Shown here: positions 14,213-20,533 of the stretch, piece by piece
Position numbering within the stretch: position 1 is the first letter of the stretch
Layout of the letters: each line of letters begins with the position of its first letter
DNA from: Dorea_D hominis
GTDB taxonomy: Bacteria; Bacillota; Clostridia; Lachnospirales; Lachnospiraceae
NCBI RefSeq assembly: GCF_014287705.1
Contig: NZ_JACOOY010000024.1
Location: 1 to 20,593 of the forward strand
Length of the DNA: 20,593 nucleotides
Reading direction: 5' to 3'
Notes under the pieces: model-generated
The model's input: the letters and a program-made list of their open reading frames with translations, nothing else
Told to the model about the DNA's origin: nothing
The model's database searches: none
Made by a program: the position numbers and the translations under genes

Positions 14213-14542
14213 ATGGAAAACCGAAAGAGAAATATACAGATGAAGTTTTACGTTACGGAAGAAGAAAAGCGGCTGATCGACGAGAAGATGAAGCAGCTTC
14301 CCATAAAGCAGTATGGGGCATACTTCCGTAAAATGGCGATAGACGGGTATATTCTTGTCGTTGACCGAAGCGACACAAAAGCATATATCCGGGAACTGCA
14401 AGCGGTGAGCCGGAACATCAACCAAATTGCAAAACGCGCCAATGCGACGGGGACGGTTTACAGGCAGGATATAGAGGACATTAAAAAGGCGGTGGACGAG
14501 ATATGGCGGTTACAAAGACGCACCCTATTAAATCAACCTTAA
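14213..14542 (+). CDS. mobC: MobC-family relaxosome protein
   Basis: A 109-residue protein: an N-terminal ribbon-helix-helix-like part (MKFYVTEEEKRLIDEKMKQL) and the C-terminal MobC signature (ELQAVSRNINQIAKRAN, then DIEDIKKAVDEIWRLQR). MobC proteins bind oriT and help the relaxase open it. The relaxase gene begins within mobC (40-nt overlap), the normal coupling. The gene is intact although its partner is broken. Confidence 0.9.
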   Translation: MENRKRNIQMKFYVTEEEKRLIDEKMKQLPIKQYGAYFRKMAIDGYILVVDRSDTKAYIRELQAVSRNINQIAKRANATGTVYRQDIEDIKKAVDEIWRLQRRTLLNQP

Positions 14543-14717
14543 AGGCTGCGATAGACTATATCTTAAATCCCGAAAAGACAGACGGGAAGCTGCTTGCGTC
14601 CTCTTTCGGCTGCGGGCTGGAAACCGCCGATATTGAGTTTGCATGGACGCGGGAAGCTGCCGGAGATCGCGGCACACATTTAGGGCGGCACTTGATACAA
14701 TCCTTTGCGGTGGGAGA
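14503..14717 (+). pseudogene. Relaxase, N-terminal fragment (MOBP type)
   Basis: The first ~70 residues (AVTKTHPIKSTLKAAIDYIL, then GLETADIEFAWTREAAGDRGTH, LGRHLIQSFAVGE) match the start of MobP-type relaxases with a relaxase/mobilization domain. The family then continues with the HIDKGHIHNH-type metal motif, but here the frame runs into unrelated sequence and stops at 14739. The catalytic histidines are absent, so it is non-functional. The break point at about 14717 coincides with the last codon of a DUF6061-like fragment on the other strand. Confidence 0.85.
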
Positions 14718-14804
14718 ACAGTCAATGCGGAGCATATAGCCAACAGAGGTGTAAACATCAATACTGTTGCGCTTGGGATTGTATTCTGCAAATATTGTTC
14801 TCAT
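14718..14804 (-). pseudogene. DUF6061-like small protein, N-terminal fragment
   Basis: On the minus strand, behind AAGGAGA, an ATG opens MRTIFAEYNPKRNSIDVY and then GYMLRIDC, which recalls the start of small DUF6061-type proteins common in Clostridial mobile elements. After 29 residues the reading continues into antisense relaxase sequence. The family name is from memory. It shows that DNA right of 14718 belongs to a different element from DNA left of it. Confidence 0.6.
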
Positions 14805-14919
14805 CGTATTAAATCTCCTTATCGTTAAATCAATCATTTGTTGCAAAAATCAGAAGCATTTCAATCAGTTCACAATGTCACTTTTATTTTGTGTTATACT
14901 GTTTTATATAATTTTCTTG

Positions 14920-14942
14920 CCCTTGTTTTTGCCCTTATCAGA
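14920..14942 (+). repeat. Candidate attR direct repeat
   Basis: Matches 874-896 at 21 of 23 positions. As on the left, AAGGGAAA-type repeats follow (14973-14993), here after a longer spacer of about 30 nt. Together they suggest the right boundary of the outer element. Confidence 0.5.
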
Positions 14943-15345
14943 GTTCGTAAACACTGGTGGGACGATATAACGCAAGGGAAACAATAAGGGAAAGCTCACC
15001 TGCGATAAACTTTGTGTTTTCAAGGGATTGAGAGATATTTGATAATAAAATATAACAGTTATTAAATCCCTTGGAATATATGAAATCTCAATTCAAGTTT
15101 GTTGAATTAAAAATGAAATAAAGTTCCAGTAATCATAGAGTGTATGGATTCAATTCCATATGCTCTTTTTCTTTACTTAATTTCATGAAAAATGTAAAAA
15201 TCTAATGTTACGAGTTGCATTAAAGAAAACTCGTAAGAAAAAAGTAAAAAAATTTGCTTTTGACCACTGTAAAACATGCTCTGAGCGTTTCGTTATATGA
15301 AGGAATAATTTTTCTTTCATATTTCAAGGAAAAGAGGATAAAGAA
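14943..15345. other. Gene-less junction between outer element and third module
   Basis: No gene is seen. It holds AAGGG repeats next to the candidate attR, a 9-bp dyad CAAGGGATT (15021-15029)/AATCCCTTG (15065-15073), an intrinsic terminator at 15138-15172, and AT-rich sequence before the small excisionase-like gene. The left end of the second integrase's element should lie here or just upstream. Confidence 0.5.
15138..15172 (+). terminator. Intrinsic terminator
   Basis: AGAGTGTATGGA pairs along its whole length, with two G-U pairs, with TCCATATGCTCT around a 6-nt loop and is followed by TTTTTCTTT. The gene it once served is not visible in the window. Confidence 0.75.
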
Positions 15346-15522
15346 ATGTCAGAAAAAAGATGTTATACAGTTCAAGAGTTACAGGAAATCTTAGGAGTCA
15401 GCAGACCTACTATTTATAACCTTTTAAAGAAAAAGGAATTCCGGTGGATCCAGTTGGATGGCGGAAAGTATCGCATCTCTAAGAAGAGTTTCGATGACTG
15501 GCTCGATAACTTGGAACAATAA
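15346..15522 (+). CDS. Small excisionase-like HTH protein
   Basis: A 58-residue protein that is one single MerR/Xis-type winged HTH: CYTVQELQEILGVSRPTIYN, LLKKKEFRWI, GGKYRISKKSFDDWLDN. An AGAGGA precedes the ATG. It is followed by a hairpin and then by a gene that carries four copies of the same type of domain and by an integrase, so it is a likely directionality or control factor for that integrase. Confidence 0.85.
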   Translation: MSEKRCYTVQELQEILGVSRPTIYNLLKKKEFRWIQLDGGKYRISKKSFDDWLDNLEQ

Positions 15523-15527
15523 AAAAC

Positions 15528-15575
15528 AGGGTGTTGATCAGGCAGATTTTGTCTGCAATCGACATCCTAAATTTT
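15528..15575 (+). terminator. Hairpin with short U-run after the excisionase-like gene
   Basis: AGGGTGTTGAT (15528-15538) pairs with ATCGACATCCT (15558-15568), two G-U pairs, with an inner GCAGA/TCTGC, followed by AAATTTTTA. It may partly separate the small gene from the next two. Confidence 0.6.
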
Positions 15576-15642
15576 TATCTGGATTTGAGATATGATATAA
15601 GAAAAAAAACTAACACTAAAAAAGACAGGAAGTGAAGAATAA

Positions 15643-16632
15643 ATGGCAACAGCAATTATGAAACAAAAAGAAGTTCCGGAAATGGACGATGTTGAAGAGA
15701 TCATTTCAAAGATATCAGAAGACAGTCCTTACAAACGGCGTCCGACACAAAAGAGAACCTGGATGACCGTGCCGGAAATGGGAAAGCTGCTGGGATTAAA
15801 AAAGACAGATCGATACTGGCTGGTGCATAAAAATGTTTTTGAATCTAAAGAGATTGCTGGAAAGATACGAATCAATATTGCCAGCTTTGAAAAATGGTAC
15901 GCCAATCAGATTAAATACCATAAAGTTACCGGAGAAGAACCAGGGAAAGAATTGAAATCCTGGTCCTATTCCGTTAAGGAAGTTGCGGATCTGTTGGGTG
16001 TTGATGAGTATCTTGTTTATGATTTACTCAAGAAAAATCAAATGGAAGCTGTTATTGTCGATTACTGGAAACGAATACCAAAAGAATCTTTTCAGAACTG
16101 GTATAAAAGCCAGTCCCGGTATCGAACAAAGGAAGACAGAAAAAAAGACGCTCTTCTGGAAGATGCAACAATTACGATGCCTGAGATGGCACAGCTGCTT
16201 GGAACAACCAGAAGCGCAGTATATACAATTCTTGATAATCCAAAGTATAGTCATTTTTTTGAATTCATTGTGATTGCAGAAAAGAAAAGGATCACAAAAG
16301 AGAGTTTTCGAAAATTCCTGGAAGGTCAGGATCGGTATAAGCTGGATCCATCGAATGATTATGAAGAACTTGCACAGGAACAAAATATTGCCCTGGCTAA
16401 TTTCCGGCGGAAGAAATTATCACAGACCGGAATACGAGGAAGCAATGGAAATATAAAGTATCTTACTTTTGATGAAGCTTCCTATCTGGCAAAGGTCAGC
16501 AGAAGCATGATCAACAAGTGGGCGGATAAAGGAAAGTTCACAGTAATAAAAGTTGGCAGTCGAGTTAGGATCCGTCGGGATGAATTTGAGGACTGGATGG
16601 AGCAAAGAGATTTGGAAAGGAGTATGCAATAA
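15643..16632 (+). CDS. Protein of four tandem excisionase-type HTH domains
   Basis: A 329-residue protein with four repeats of a MerR/Xis winged HTH at about 40-92, 107-160, 176-232 and 272-322. Each has a hydrophobic entry (WMTVPEMGKLLG, SYSVKEVADLLG, ITMPEMAQLLG, LTFDEASYLAK), a wing with basic residues (KIRI, WKRI, KKRI, RVRI), and a closing helix (SFEKWY, SFQNWY, SFRKFL, EFEDWM), the first three ending in an aromatic Q-x-x-Y pattern. The fourth is most like a canonical Xis. The stop is 1 nt before the integrase ATG, so the two are co-translated. It may bind several attachment-site repeats at once. I know no characterised protein with this layout. Confidence 0.85.
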   Translation: MATAIMKQKEVPEMDDVEEIISKISEDSPYKRRPTQKRTWMTVPEMGKLLGLKKTDRYWLVHKNVFESKEIAGKIRINIASFEKWYANQIKYHKVTGEEPGKELKSWSYSVKEVADLLGVDEYLVYDLLKKNQMEAVIVDYWKRIPKESFQNWYKSQSRYRTKEDRKKDALLEDATITMPEMAQLLGTTRSAVYTILDNPKYSHFFEFIVIAEKKRITKESFRKFLEGQDRYKLDPSNDYEELAQEQNIALANFRRKKLSQTGIRGSNGNIKYLTFDEASYLAKVSRSMINKWADKGKFTVIKVGSRVRIRRDEFEDWMEQRDLERSMQ

Positions 16633-16633
16633 T

Positions 16634-18025
16634 ATGGCATCTATAAGAGAACGAAACGGAAAATTTAATGTAATCTATTCTTATACGAATGAAAAAGGTG
16701 AGAGGAAACAGAAGTGGGAAACCTATGAAACGAAAGCCGAAGCAAAGAGAAGAAAAAAAGAAATTGAATATAAAAAAGAGATGGGATCATTTGTCGTCCG
16801 TAAATGCAAAACACTGGACGAGCTTATTACAGAATATGTTGCACTTTATGGCAAAGAAAACTGGGCGCTTTCTACATATGAAGGAAATGTCTCTCTTATC
16901 AATAACTATATTCTTCCGATCATTGGTGATACGAAACTCTCAGAGATCAATACCCGTTTCATCGAAAGATATTATCAGAGTCTTTTGAAGAGACGTGCAG
17001 TTATCAATCCATTGAATAAAACCAGTCGAAATGAATTTGTATCTTCCAGTACGGTCAGGGATATTAATAAGCTGCTTAGAAACTGTTTTGAACAGGCAGT
17101 GAAATGGGAGTTGATGGAGAAGAATCCTTGCACCCATGCGACTGTACCAAAACATAAATCACAAAAAAGAGACATCTGGACAGCGGATACATTGATGTAT
17201 GCGCTCAGTGTCTGTGAAGATGAACGATTAAAGCTCGCAATTAATCTATCTTTCTCATGTTCCCTGCGACTTGGTGAGCTGCTTGGTCTTACCTGGGATT
17301 GTGTAGATATTTCTCATGAGGCAATTGAAGAAAACCGTGCATATGTCTTCATCAACAAAGAATCACAGCGTATAAGAAAAGAATCTTTAAATGCATTGGA
17401 TGGAAAAGATGTGTTGTTGGTATTTCCGACAAATCATAAGAAGAATTCTACGGTCCGTATTCTGAAAACACCGAAGACAGAAAGTAGTGTACGTAAGATA
17501 TTCTTACCGAAGAGCGTTGCTAATATGCTTGTAGACTGGAAAGCTGAGCAGGATGAAATGAAAGAAATCCTGGGTGACGAATATATGGACTATAACCTGG
17601 TTATGGCAAGTACCTTTGGTCTTCCTCTTGGTGATGGAGCAATCCGTGGCCCTTTAAAGAAATTGATCGAGGACTATAATCTCCCACCGGTTGTATTTCA
17701 CAGTTTTCGTCATAGCAGTGTTACTTATAAGCTGAAACTGAATGGTGGAGACATCAAGGCGGTACAGGGTGATTCTGGCCATGCTCAGGTCAATATGGTT
17801 ACAGATGTGTACTCTCATATTCTGGATGATGACAGAAGGAAAAATGCAGAGCTTTTTGAAGAAGCATTTTATGAGAAAAAGAATCTGGATCCACAGATGC
17901 ATGTACAGCAGGAAAATAATAATACTACTGTTGCTGATGAAGTCGATCCGGAACTTCTGGCAAAAGTATTGGCGAATCCAGAGATGCGGGCATTGCTCAA
18001 TTCACTGGCGAAGACGATGAAGTAA
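16634..18025 (+). CDS. Tyrosine recombinase / integrase of the third module
   Basis: The protein is 463 residues. The N-terminal arm-binding domain (about 1-50, ASIRERNGKFNVIYSYTNEK) and SAM-like domain (about 60-165) precede a catalytic domain with Arg212 (CSLRLGELLG), Lys281 (TPKTESS), His356-x-x-Arg359 (HSFRH), His383 (SGHAQ) and Tyr393 (DVYSH), all present. The C-terminal 60 residues form an acidic extension with ELLAKVLANPEMRALLNSL. GGAAAGGAG lies about 12 nt before the ATG and overlaps the end of the four-HTH gene; the longer in-frame reading from 16553 lies inside that gene and is rejected. It is unlike the first integrase in sequence and so serves a different site. Confidence 0.93.
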   Translation: MASIRERNGKFNVIYSYTNEKGERKQKWETYETKAEAKRRKKEIEYKKEMGSFVVRKCKTLDELITEYVALYGKENWALSTYEGNVSLINNYILPIIGDTKLSEINTRFIERYYQSLLKRRAVINPLNKTSRNEFVSSSTVRDINKLLRNCFEQAVKWELMEKNPCTHATVPKHKSQKRDIWTADTLMYALSVCEDERLKLAINLSFSCSLRLGELLGLTWDCVDISHEAIEENRAYVFINKESQRIRKESLNALDGKDVLLVFPTNHKKNSTVRILKTPKTESSVRKIFLPKSVANMLVDWKAEQDEMKEILGDEYMDYNLVMASTFGLPLGDGAIRGPLKKLIEDYNLPPVVFHSFRHSSVTYKLKLNGGDIKAVQGDSGHAQVNMVTDVYSHILDDDRRKNAELFEEAFYEKKNLDPQMHVQQENNNTTVADEVDPELLAKVLANPEMRALLNSLAKTMK

Positions 18026-18032
18026 TGAAAAA

Positions 18033-18065
18033 TAGTGAAAAAATAGTGTAATTTTAGTGAAAAAA
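18033..18065 (+). repeat. Three 11-bp-phased TAGTG direct repeats
   Basis: TAGTG starts at 18033, 18044 and 18055; the first and third continue as TAGTGAAAAAA. The spacing is exactly 11 bp, one helical turn, and the array begins 8 nt after the integrase stop codon. This is the form and place of integrase or excisionase arm-binding sites. Confidence 0.6.
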
Positions 18066-18128
18066 CGATTCATAAAACGATATAATATATGGATGAAATG
18101 AGGATATTTATTGTGTATATGGATATTC

Positions 18129-18163
18129 TATCTCCATCATTTGATGATAGAATGATGGAGATA
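18129..18163. promoter_or_regulatory. 11-bp inverted repeat upstream of the Fic fragment
   Basis: TATCTCCATCA (18129-18139) is exactly complementary to TGATGGAGATA (18153-18163), 13-nt spacing. It ends 12 nt before the AAGGAG of the Fic gene, so it is an operator or a translation-controlling hairpin. Confidence 0.55.
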
Positions 18164-18186
18164 AATCTGAAATGAAGGAGATTCCT

Positions 18187-18402
18187 ATGAGAGACTTTGA
18201 TTTTATTGTAAGTCCTGCGAAGTTGTTAACACCTGAAATTGTTCAGATGGTTAGCAGCATCCATGAACATAAAGGCAAACAGGAATTATTTCTCGAAGCC
18301 AATGTAGATGAATTGAAAACACTCTTAGAAGTTGCATTGATTCAGAGTACGGGAGCATCCAACCGAATCGAAGGTATATCTACTGGTTATGTCCGTGTTT
18401 AA
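18187..18402 (+). pseudogene. Fic-family protein, N-terminal fragment
   Basis: 71 residues: MRDFDFIVSPAKLLTPEIV, SSIHEHKGKQELFLEAN, LEVALIQSTGASNRIEGI match the N-terminal helical part of Fic/DOC AMP-transferases, whose TGASNRIEGI segment comes before the catalytic domain. After IEGI the family continues with a TTDKR-type stretch, but here it ends STGYVRV-stop. The HPFxxGNGR active site is missing. The start at 18187 follows AAGGAG by 7 nt. The gene was broken by a deletion or insertion just after residue 64; its remainder is not in the window. Confidence 0.8.
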
Positions 18403-18764
18403 AAATATGAAAGCAGCTTATAAATTTGCCAGTCAAAAACGCATGGACAAACCGTCTCGTATGCGTTATATTATTTATAGACAAGAAAATATCTTGTACT
18501 TATGATAGGAAAGTTTAATTGAATACTGTTTACCATGATCGAACGTACGAAGCATGGTGGTCATATAACAGATGTCGATGGTAATATCAAGGCATTCCCC
18601 GATTATTAGCTGGAGCAAACAATCAGCTAACTTTCAGAGCTTTACAGAGCTTGACAGAGGGGGTATTCAGAATAACTCGAATTGAATCGGAAACAGTTTT
18701 ATATAGTGTCCCATATGGGTTTACCTTACCTCAGATTGACAGAGAGTGACAATAGGTTGGAGCT

Positions 18765-18806
18765 CTCCTAAGCGAGGGGTCGGAGGTTCAAATCCTCTTG
18801 GCGACG
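18765..18806 (+). tRNA. 3' half of a tRNA-Arg(CCT)-like gene (attachment-site remnant)
   Basis: The stretch reads as anticodon loop CTCCTAA (anticodon CCT), 3' anticodon strand GCGAG, variable region, T arm GGAGG-TTCAAAT-CCTCT, 3' acceptor strand TGGCGAC and discriminator G. Upstream there is no matching 5' half: the bases before the loop (GGAGCT) do not pair with GCGAG. So it is a partial copy of a tRNA left by site-specific integration, where the crossover is typically in the anticodon loop. No CCA is encoded. Confidence 0.7.
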
Positions 18807-18812
18807 GGCTTC

Positions 18813-18865
18813 AAAGCGTTCGAAAATGTTAGCTGGATTAGCTGACAGCGAACGCTTTTGTTATT
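18813..18865 (+). terminator. Hairpin after the tRNA remnant
   Basis: AAAGCGTTCG (18813-18822) pairs exactly with CGAACGCTTT (18849-18858); the loop holds a further GTTAGC/GCTGAC stem and two TTAGCT motifs. It is followed by TGTTATTTTCT. It may be the former tRNA terminator. Confidence 0.55.
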
Positions 18866-19168
18866 TTCTAATCACGTTCGTGACATGAAATTCCATTCAA
18901 AATGATCAATTTCTAGCTAACATTTGGGTTCCACTCTGTTGTCACCCCTTATTCGGGGATGTAAATCAGAGAAAAGGCGGGAAAAGAAACAAACTCTCCC
19001 AAACTTGCAAACATGAATTAGCTGAAACAGTATTCAATTCTATTAGCTACAGCTAATGGTCAAACAGCAATGTCTGTTTGGAACTTTACTATCTGTAAAA
19101 GTTCCAGGCAGGCATTTTTTAGTGTCCTGAATCCTGGAGGAAAGGAGTCAAGATAGCTGATACTTTTT

Positions 19169-19405
19169 GTGATCGGCCTGGCAGTGAAGATGACAGTACA
19201 GACTTATGCGGTTGTCAGAGGGATCCTTGGATTTATATTCACTTTGTTGATTATAGCGACTGCATACTGTTACCATGATTGGGTACAGGTTGCATTCCTG
19301 TTTTCGCTGAGTGTAATTCTGTATCTGATCCTGTTTGCAGGAGTGTTTGTAGATACTGTACTGGACATGACAAGAGAACGTATTATTGATTTTATTATAT
19401 CGTGA
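19169..19405 (+). CDS. Small membrane protein with unclear start
   Basis: About 78 residues, with two hydrophobic segments: VVRGILGFIFTLLIIATAYCY (about 16-36) and VAFLFSLSVILYLILFAGVFV (about 41-61), then a charged tail DMTRERIIDFI. No family recognised. There is no ATG at the front: the frame opens after a stop at 19154 with CTG (19157) or GTG (19169). GGAGGAAAGGAG lies at 19136-19147, which suits CTG at 19157 better than GTG at 19169. An original ATG may have been lost. It ends 13 nt before the next gene's start, suggesting an operon. Confidence 0.55.
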   Translation: MIGLAVKMTVQTYAVVRGILGFIFTLLIIATAYCYHDWVQVAFLFSLSVILYLILFAGVFVDTVLDMTRERIIDFIIS

Positions 19406-19418
19406 GGAGGATATGAAA

Positions 19419-19817
19419 ATGAGTGAAAAGAATGATTTTATACAATTACCACCAATCAAAAAAGACACACCGTCCGAAGTGGTCTCAATGATCTGGCAAT
19501 ATTTGAAATTACCTGAGGAATCCAGAAAGAGAGTGACGGCAGATCTAATTGATGTGGATGAAAATTGTGAGAAGGAAGATTTTCAGATTCCAGATCTCTA
19601 TGACATCGTTCCAAAAGAAGAAATCGCGGAATTTGAAGAAACTATGCGTAAAATTATAGTAGGAATTATCTCTCAGGCCAGCAGTGTTGCCACCTGGGTG
19701 TATGTACAGAAATATGTGAAGCACAAAACTCTGGATGAAATGCTGCAAGAATGGAAAGGGGTAAGCCAGTTTATTATTGTCATGGATACCTGGTTCGAAA
19801 GATTGATGGCAGAATAA
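19419..19817 (+). CDS. Uncharacterised 132-residue cytosolic protein
   Basis: An acidic protein without signal or membrane segments. Features: LPPIKKDTPSEVVSMIWQYLKLPEESR at the front (about 9-35), an acidic middle (ADLIDVDENCEKEDFQIPDLYDIVP), and a helical C-terminal half ending VSQFIIVMDTWFERLMAE. No family recognised. Two ATG codons are close together; 19419 is chosen because GAGGAGG is 8 nt upstream, versus 2 nt for 19413. It follows the small membrane protein closely and may be expressed with it. Confidence 0.7.
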   Translation: MSEKNDFIQLPPIKKDTPSEVVSMIWQYLKLPEESRKRVTADLIDVDENCEKEDFQIPDLYDIVPKEEIAEFEETMRKIIVGIISQASSVATWVYVQKYVKHKTLDEMLQEWKGVSQFIIVMDTWFERLMAE

Positions 19818-19881
19818 TAGATGCTGTGATAGAATGAAGAAAACGATTTGAAGTGCAAATCGGAAGTTGGAGGATACACGC

Positions 19882-20406
19882 ATGAAAATTGTAATTATTA
19901 ATGGAAGTGCCAGAAAAGGAAATACGCTGGCAGCAATCAATGCATTTATAAAAGGAGCGTCAGAAAAGAATAAAATTGAAATCATTGAACCCGACAAACT
20001 CAACATTGCACCATGCAAGGGATGTGGTGTCTGTCAATGCTCTAAGGGATGCGTCGATAAGGATGATACAAATTCTACAATTAATAAAATTGCTGCCGCA
20101 GATATGATTCTTTTTGCTACACCAGTTTATTGGTGGGGAATGTCAGCACAATTGAAACTTATCATTGATAAGTGCTACTGCCGTGGATTGCAGTTAAAAA
20201 ACAAAAAAGTTGGCATAATTGTTGTAGGTGGTTCTCCCGTAGGCAGTATCCAGTATGAGCTGATTGATAAGCAGTTTGACTGTATGGCAAAATATCTTTC
20301 ATGGGATATGCTTTTCAAAAAATCATATTACGCAACAGCCAGAGATGAACTTGAAAAAAATAAGGATTCCATGAACGAACTTGAGTGGATCGGAAAAAAT
20401 TTATAA
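19882..20406 (+). CDS. Flavodoxin-fold iron-sulfur/NAD(P)H-dependent oxidoreductase
   Basis: A 174-residue protein of the NADPH-dependent FMN reductase / iron-sulfur flavoprotein type. The FMN phosphate loop is NGSARKGNT (7-15). The CKGCGVCQCSKGC stretch (about 45-57) is a cysteine cluster like that of iron-sulfur flavoproteins. FATPVYWWGMSAQLKLIIDK (about 80-99) is the family signature over the flavin, and VGGSPVGS follows at about 118-125. It would pass electrons between NAD(P)H or ferredoxin and an acceptor in the cytosol; the substrate is unknown. TTGGAGG is 8 nt upstream of the ATG. A MarR regulator lies downstream on the same strand under its own promoter. Confidence 0.88.
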   Translation: MKIVIINGSARKGNTLAAINAFIKGASEKNKIEIIEPDKLNIAPCKGCGVCQCSKGCVDKDDTNSTINKIAAADMILFATPVYWWGMSAQLKLIIDKCYCRGLQLKNKKVGIIVVGGSPVGSIQYELIDKQFDCMAKYLSWDMLFKKSYYATARDELEKNKDSMNELEWIGKNL

Positions 20407-20474
20407 AGCACACACCAAATTCCAGTTTGGAGAATTGAAAAAAACGGAATTTACCTATTAGGACATATAAACTC

Positions 20475-20530
20475 TTGACAATAAAGCTCCTATATAGTAT
20501 GTTTTTAATAAACTACTATATAGGAGCTTT
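20475..20530 (+). promoter_or_regulatory. Promoter and 17-bp palindromic operator of the MarR gene
   Basis: TTGACA (20475-20480), 17 bp and TATGTT (20498-20503) form the promoter. An exact 17-bp inverted repeat (20483-20499 and 20514-20530, core GCTCCTATATAGTA) overlaps the spacer and -10 on one side and the AGGAG ribosome binding site on the other. This suits autorepression by the MarR protein; each arm is itself near-symmetric in CTATATAG. Confidence 0.8.
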
Positions 20531-20533
20531 TGT

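Larger units (their letters stand above)
8545..14717. mobile_element. Nested TndX/Tn4451-type mobilizable element, right end lost
   Basis: The left limit is the point where the response regulator is interrupted, with the serine recombinase gene ending there. Content (recombinase, TnpW, sigma/HTH pair, drug-resistance-like operon, XRE, oriT, MobC, relaxase) fits Tn5397/Tn4451-like elements. Base composition is more GC-rich than either flank. The right limit is where the relaxase stops matching its family and a DUF6061-like gene begins on the opposite strand, so this is a deletion junction and not a true element end. Confidence 0.65.
874..14942. mobile_element. Outer integrated mobilizable element (tyrosine integrase, MobL relaxase)
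   Basis: The interval runs from one copy to the other of a 23-nt near-identical direct repeat. At its left edge is a tyrosine integrase reading outward, followed by repressor, excisionase, oriT, relaxase and toxin-antitoxin cargo. No type IV secretion genes are present, so it would be mobilizable rather than self-conjugative. The right third (from about 8545) is a second element inserted into it and later damaged. The boundaries are inferred from the repeats; an empty-site sequence would settle them. Confidence 0.55.
15346..18065 (+). mobile_element. Third recombination module (Xis-like, four-HTH protein, integrase, iterons)
   Basis: A compact plus-strand set of excisionase-like gene, four-HTH gene, integrase and direct repeats just after the integrase stop. 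There is no cargo in the interval, so it is either one end of a larger island or a remnant. Outer limits are uncertain. Confidence 0.5.
18403..19156. other. Long non-coding stretch with attachment-site scar
   Basis: No credible gene in about 750 bases. It contains a 38-residue frame (18389-18505) without a start signal, a cluster of TTAGCT/AGCTAA motifs (about 18606, 18625, 18829, 18838, 18914, 19018, 19043 and 19050), repeated ACAGAG motifs (18642-18745), a tRNA 3' half, its hairpin, and a second hairpin GGAACTTT/AAAGTTCC (19080-19105) followed by ATTTTTT. Short motifs around a tRNA scar suggest binding sites of a lost or distant integrase. Confidence 0.6.

Noticed and set aside
14556..14846. 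96-codon minus-strand frame as one protein
   Set aside because: Its first codons match a DUF6061-like start but the rest is antisense to the relaxase; it is a chimera made at the deletion junction.
18389..18505. 38-residue frame starting MSVFKNMKAAYKF
   Set aside because: No ribosome binding site, overlaps the end of the Fic fragment and matches nothing I recognise; possibly a gene scrap.
18643..18745. ACAGAG-containing repeats as a CRISPR array
   Set aside because: The repeats are 6-10 nt long, irregularly spaced and imperfect; no array-like repeat-spacer pattern and no cas genes.
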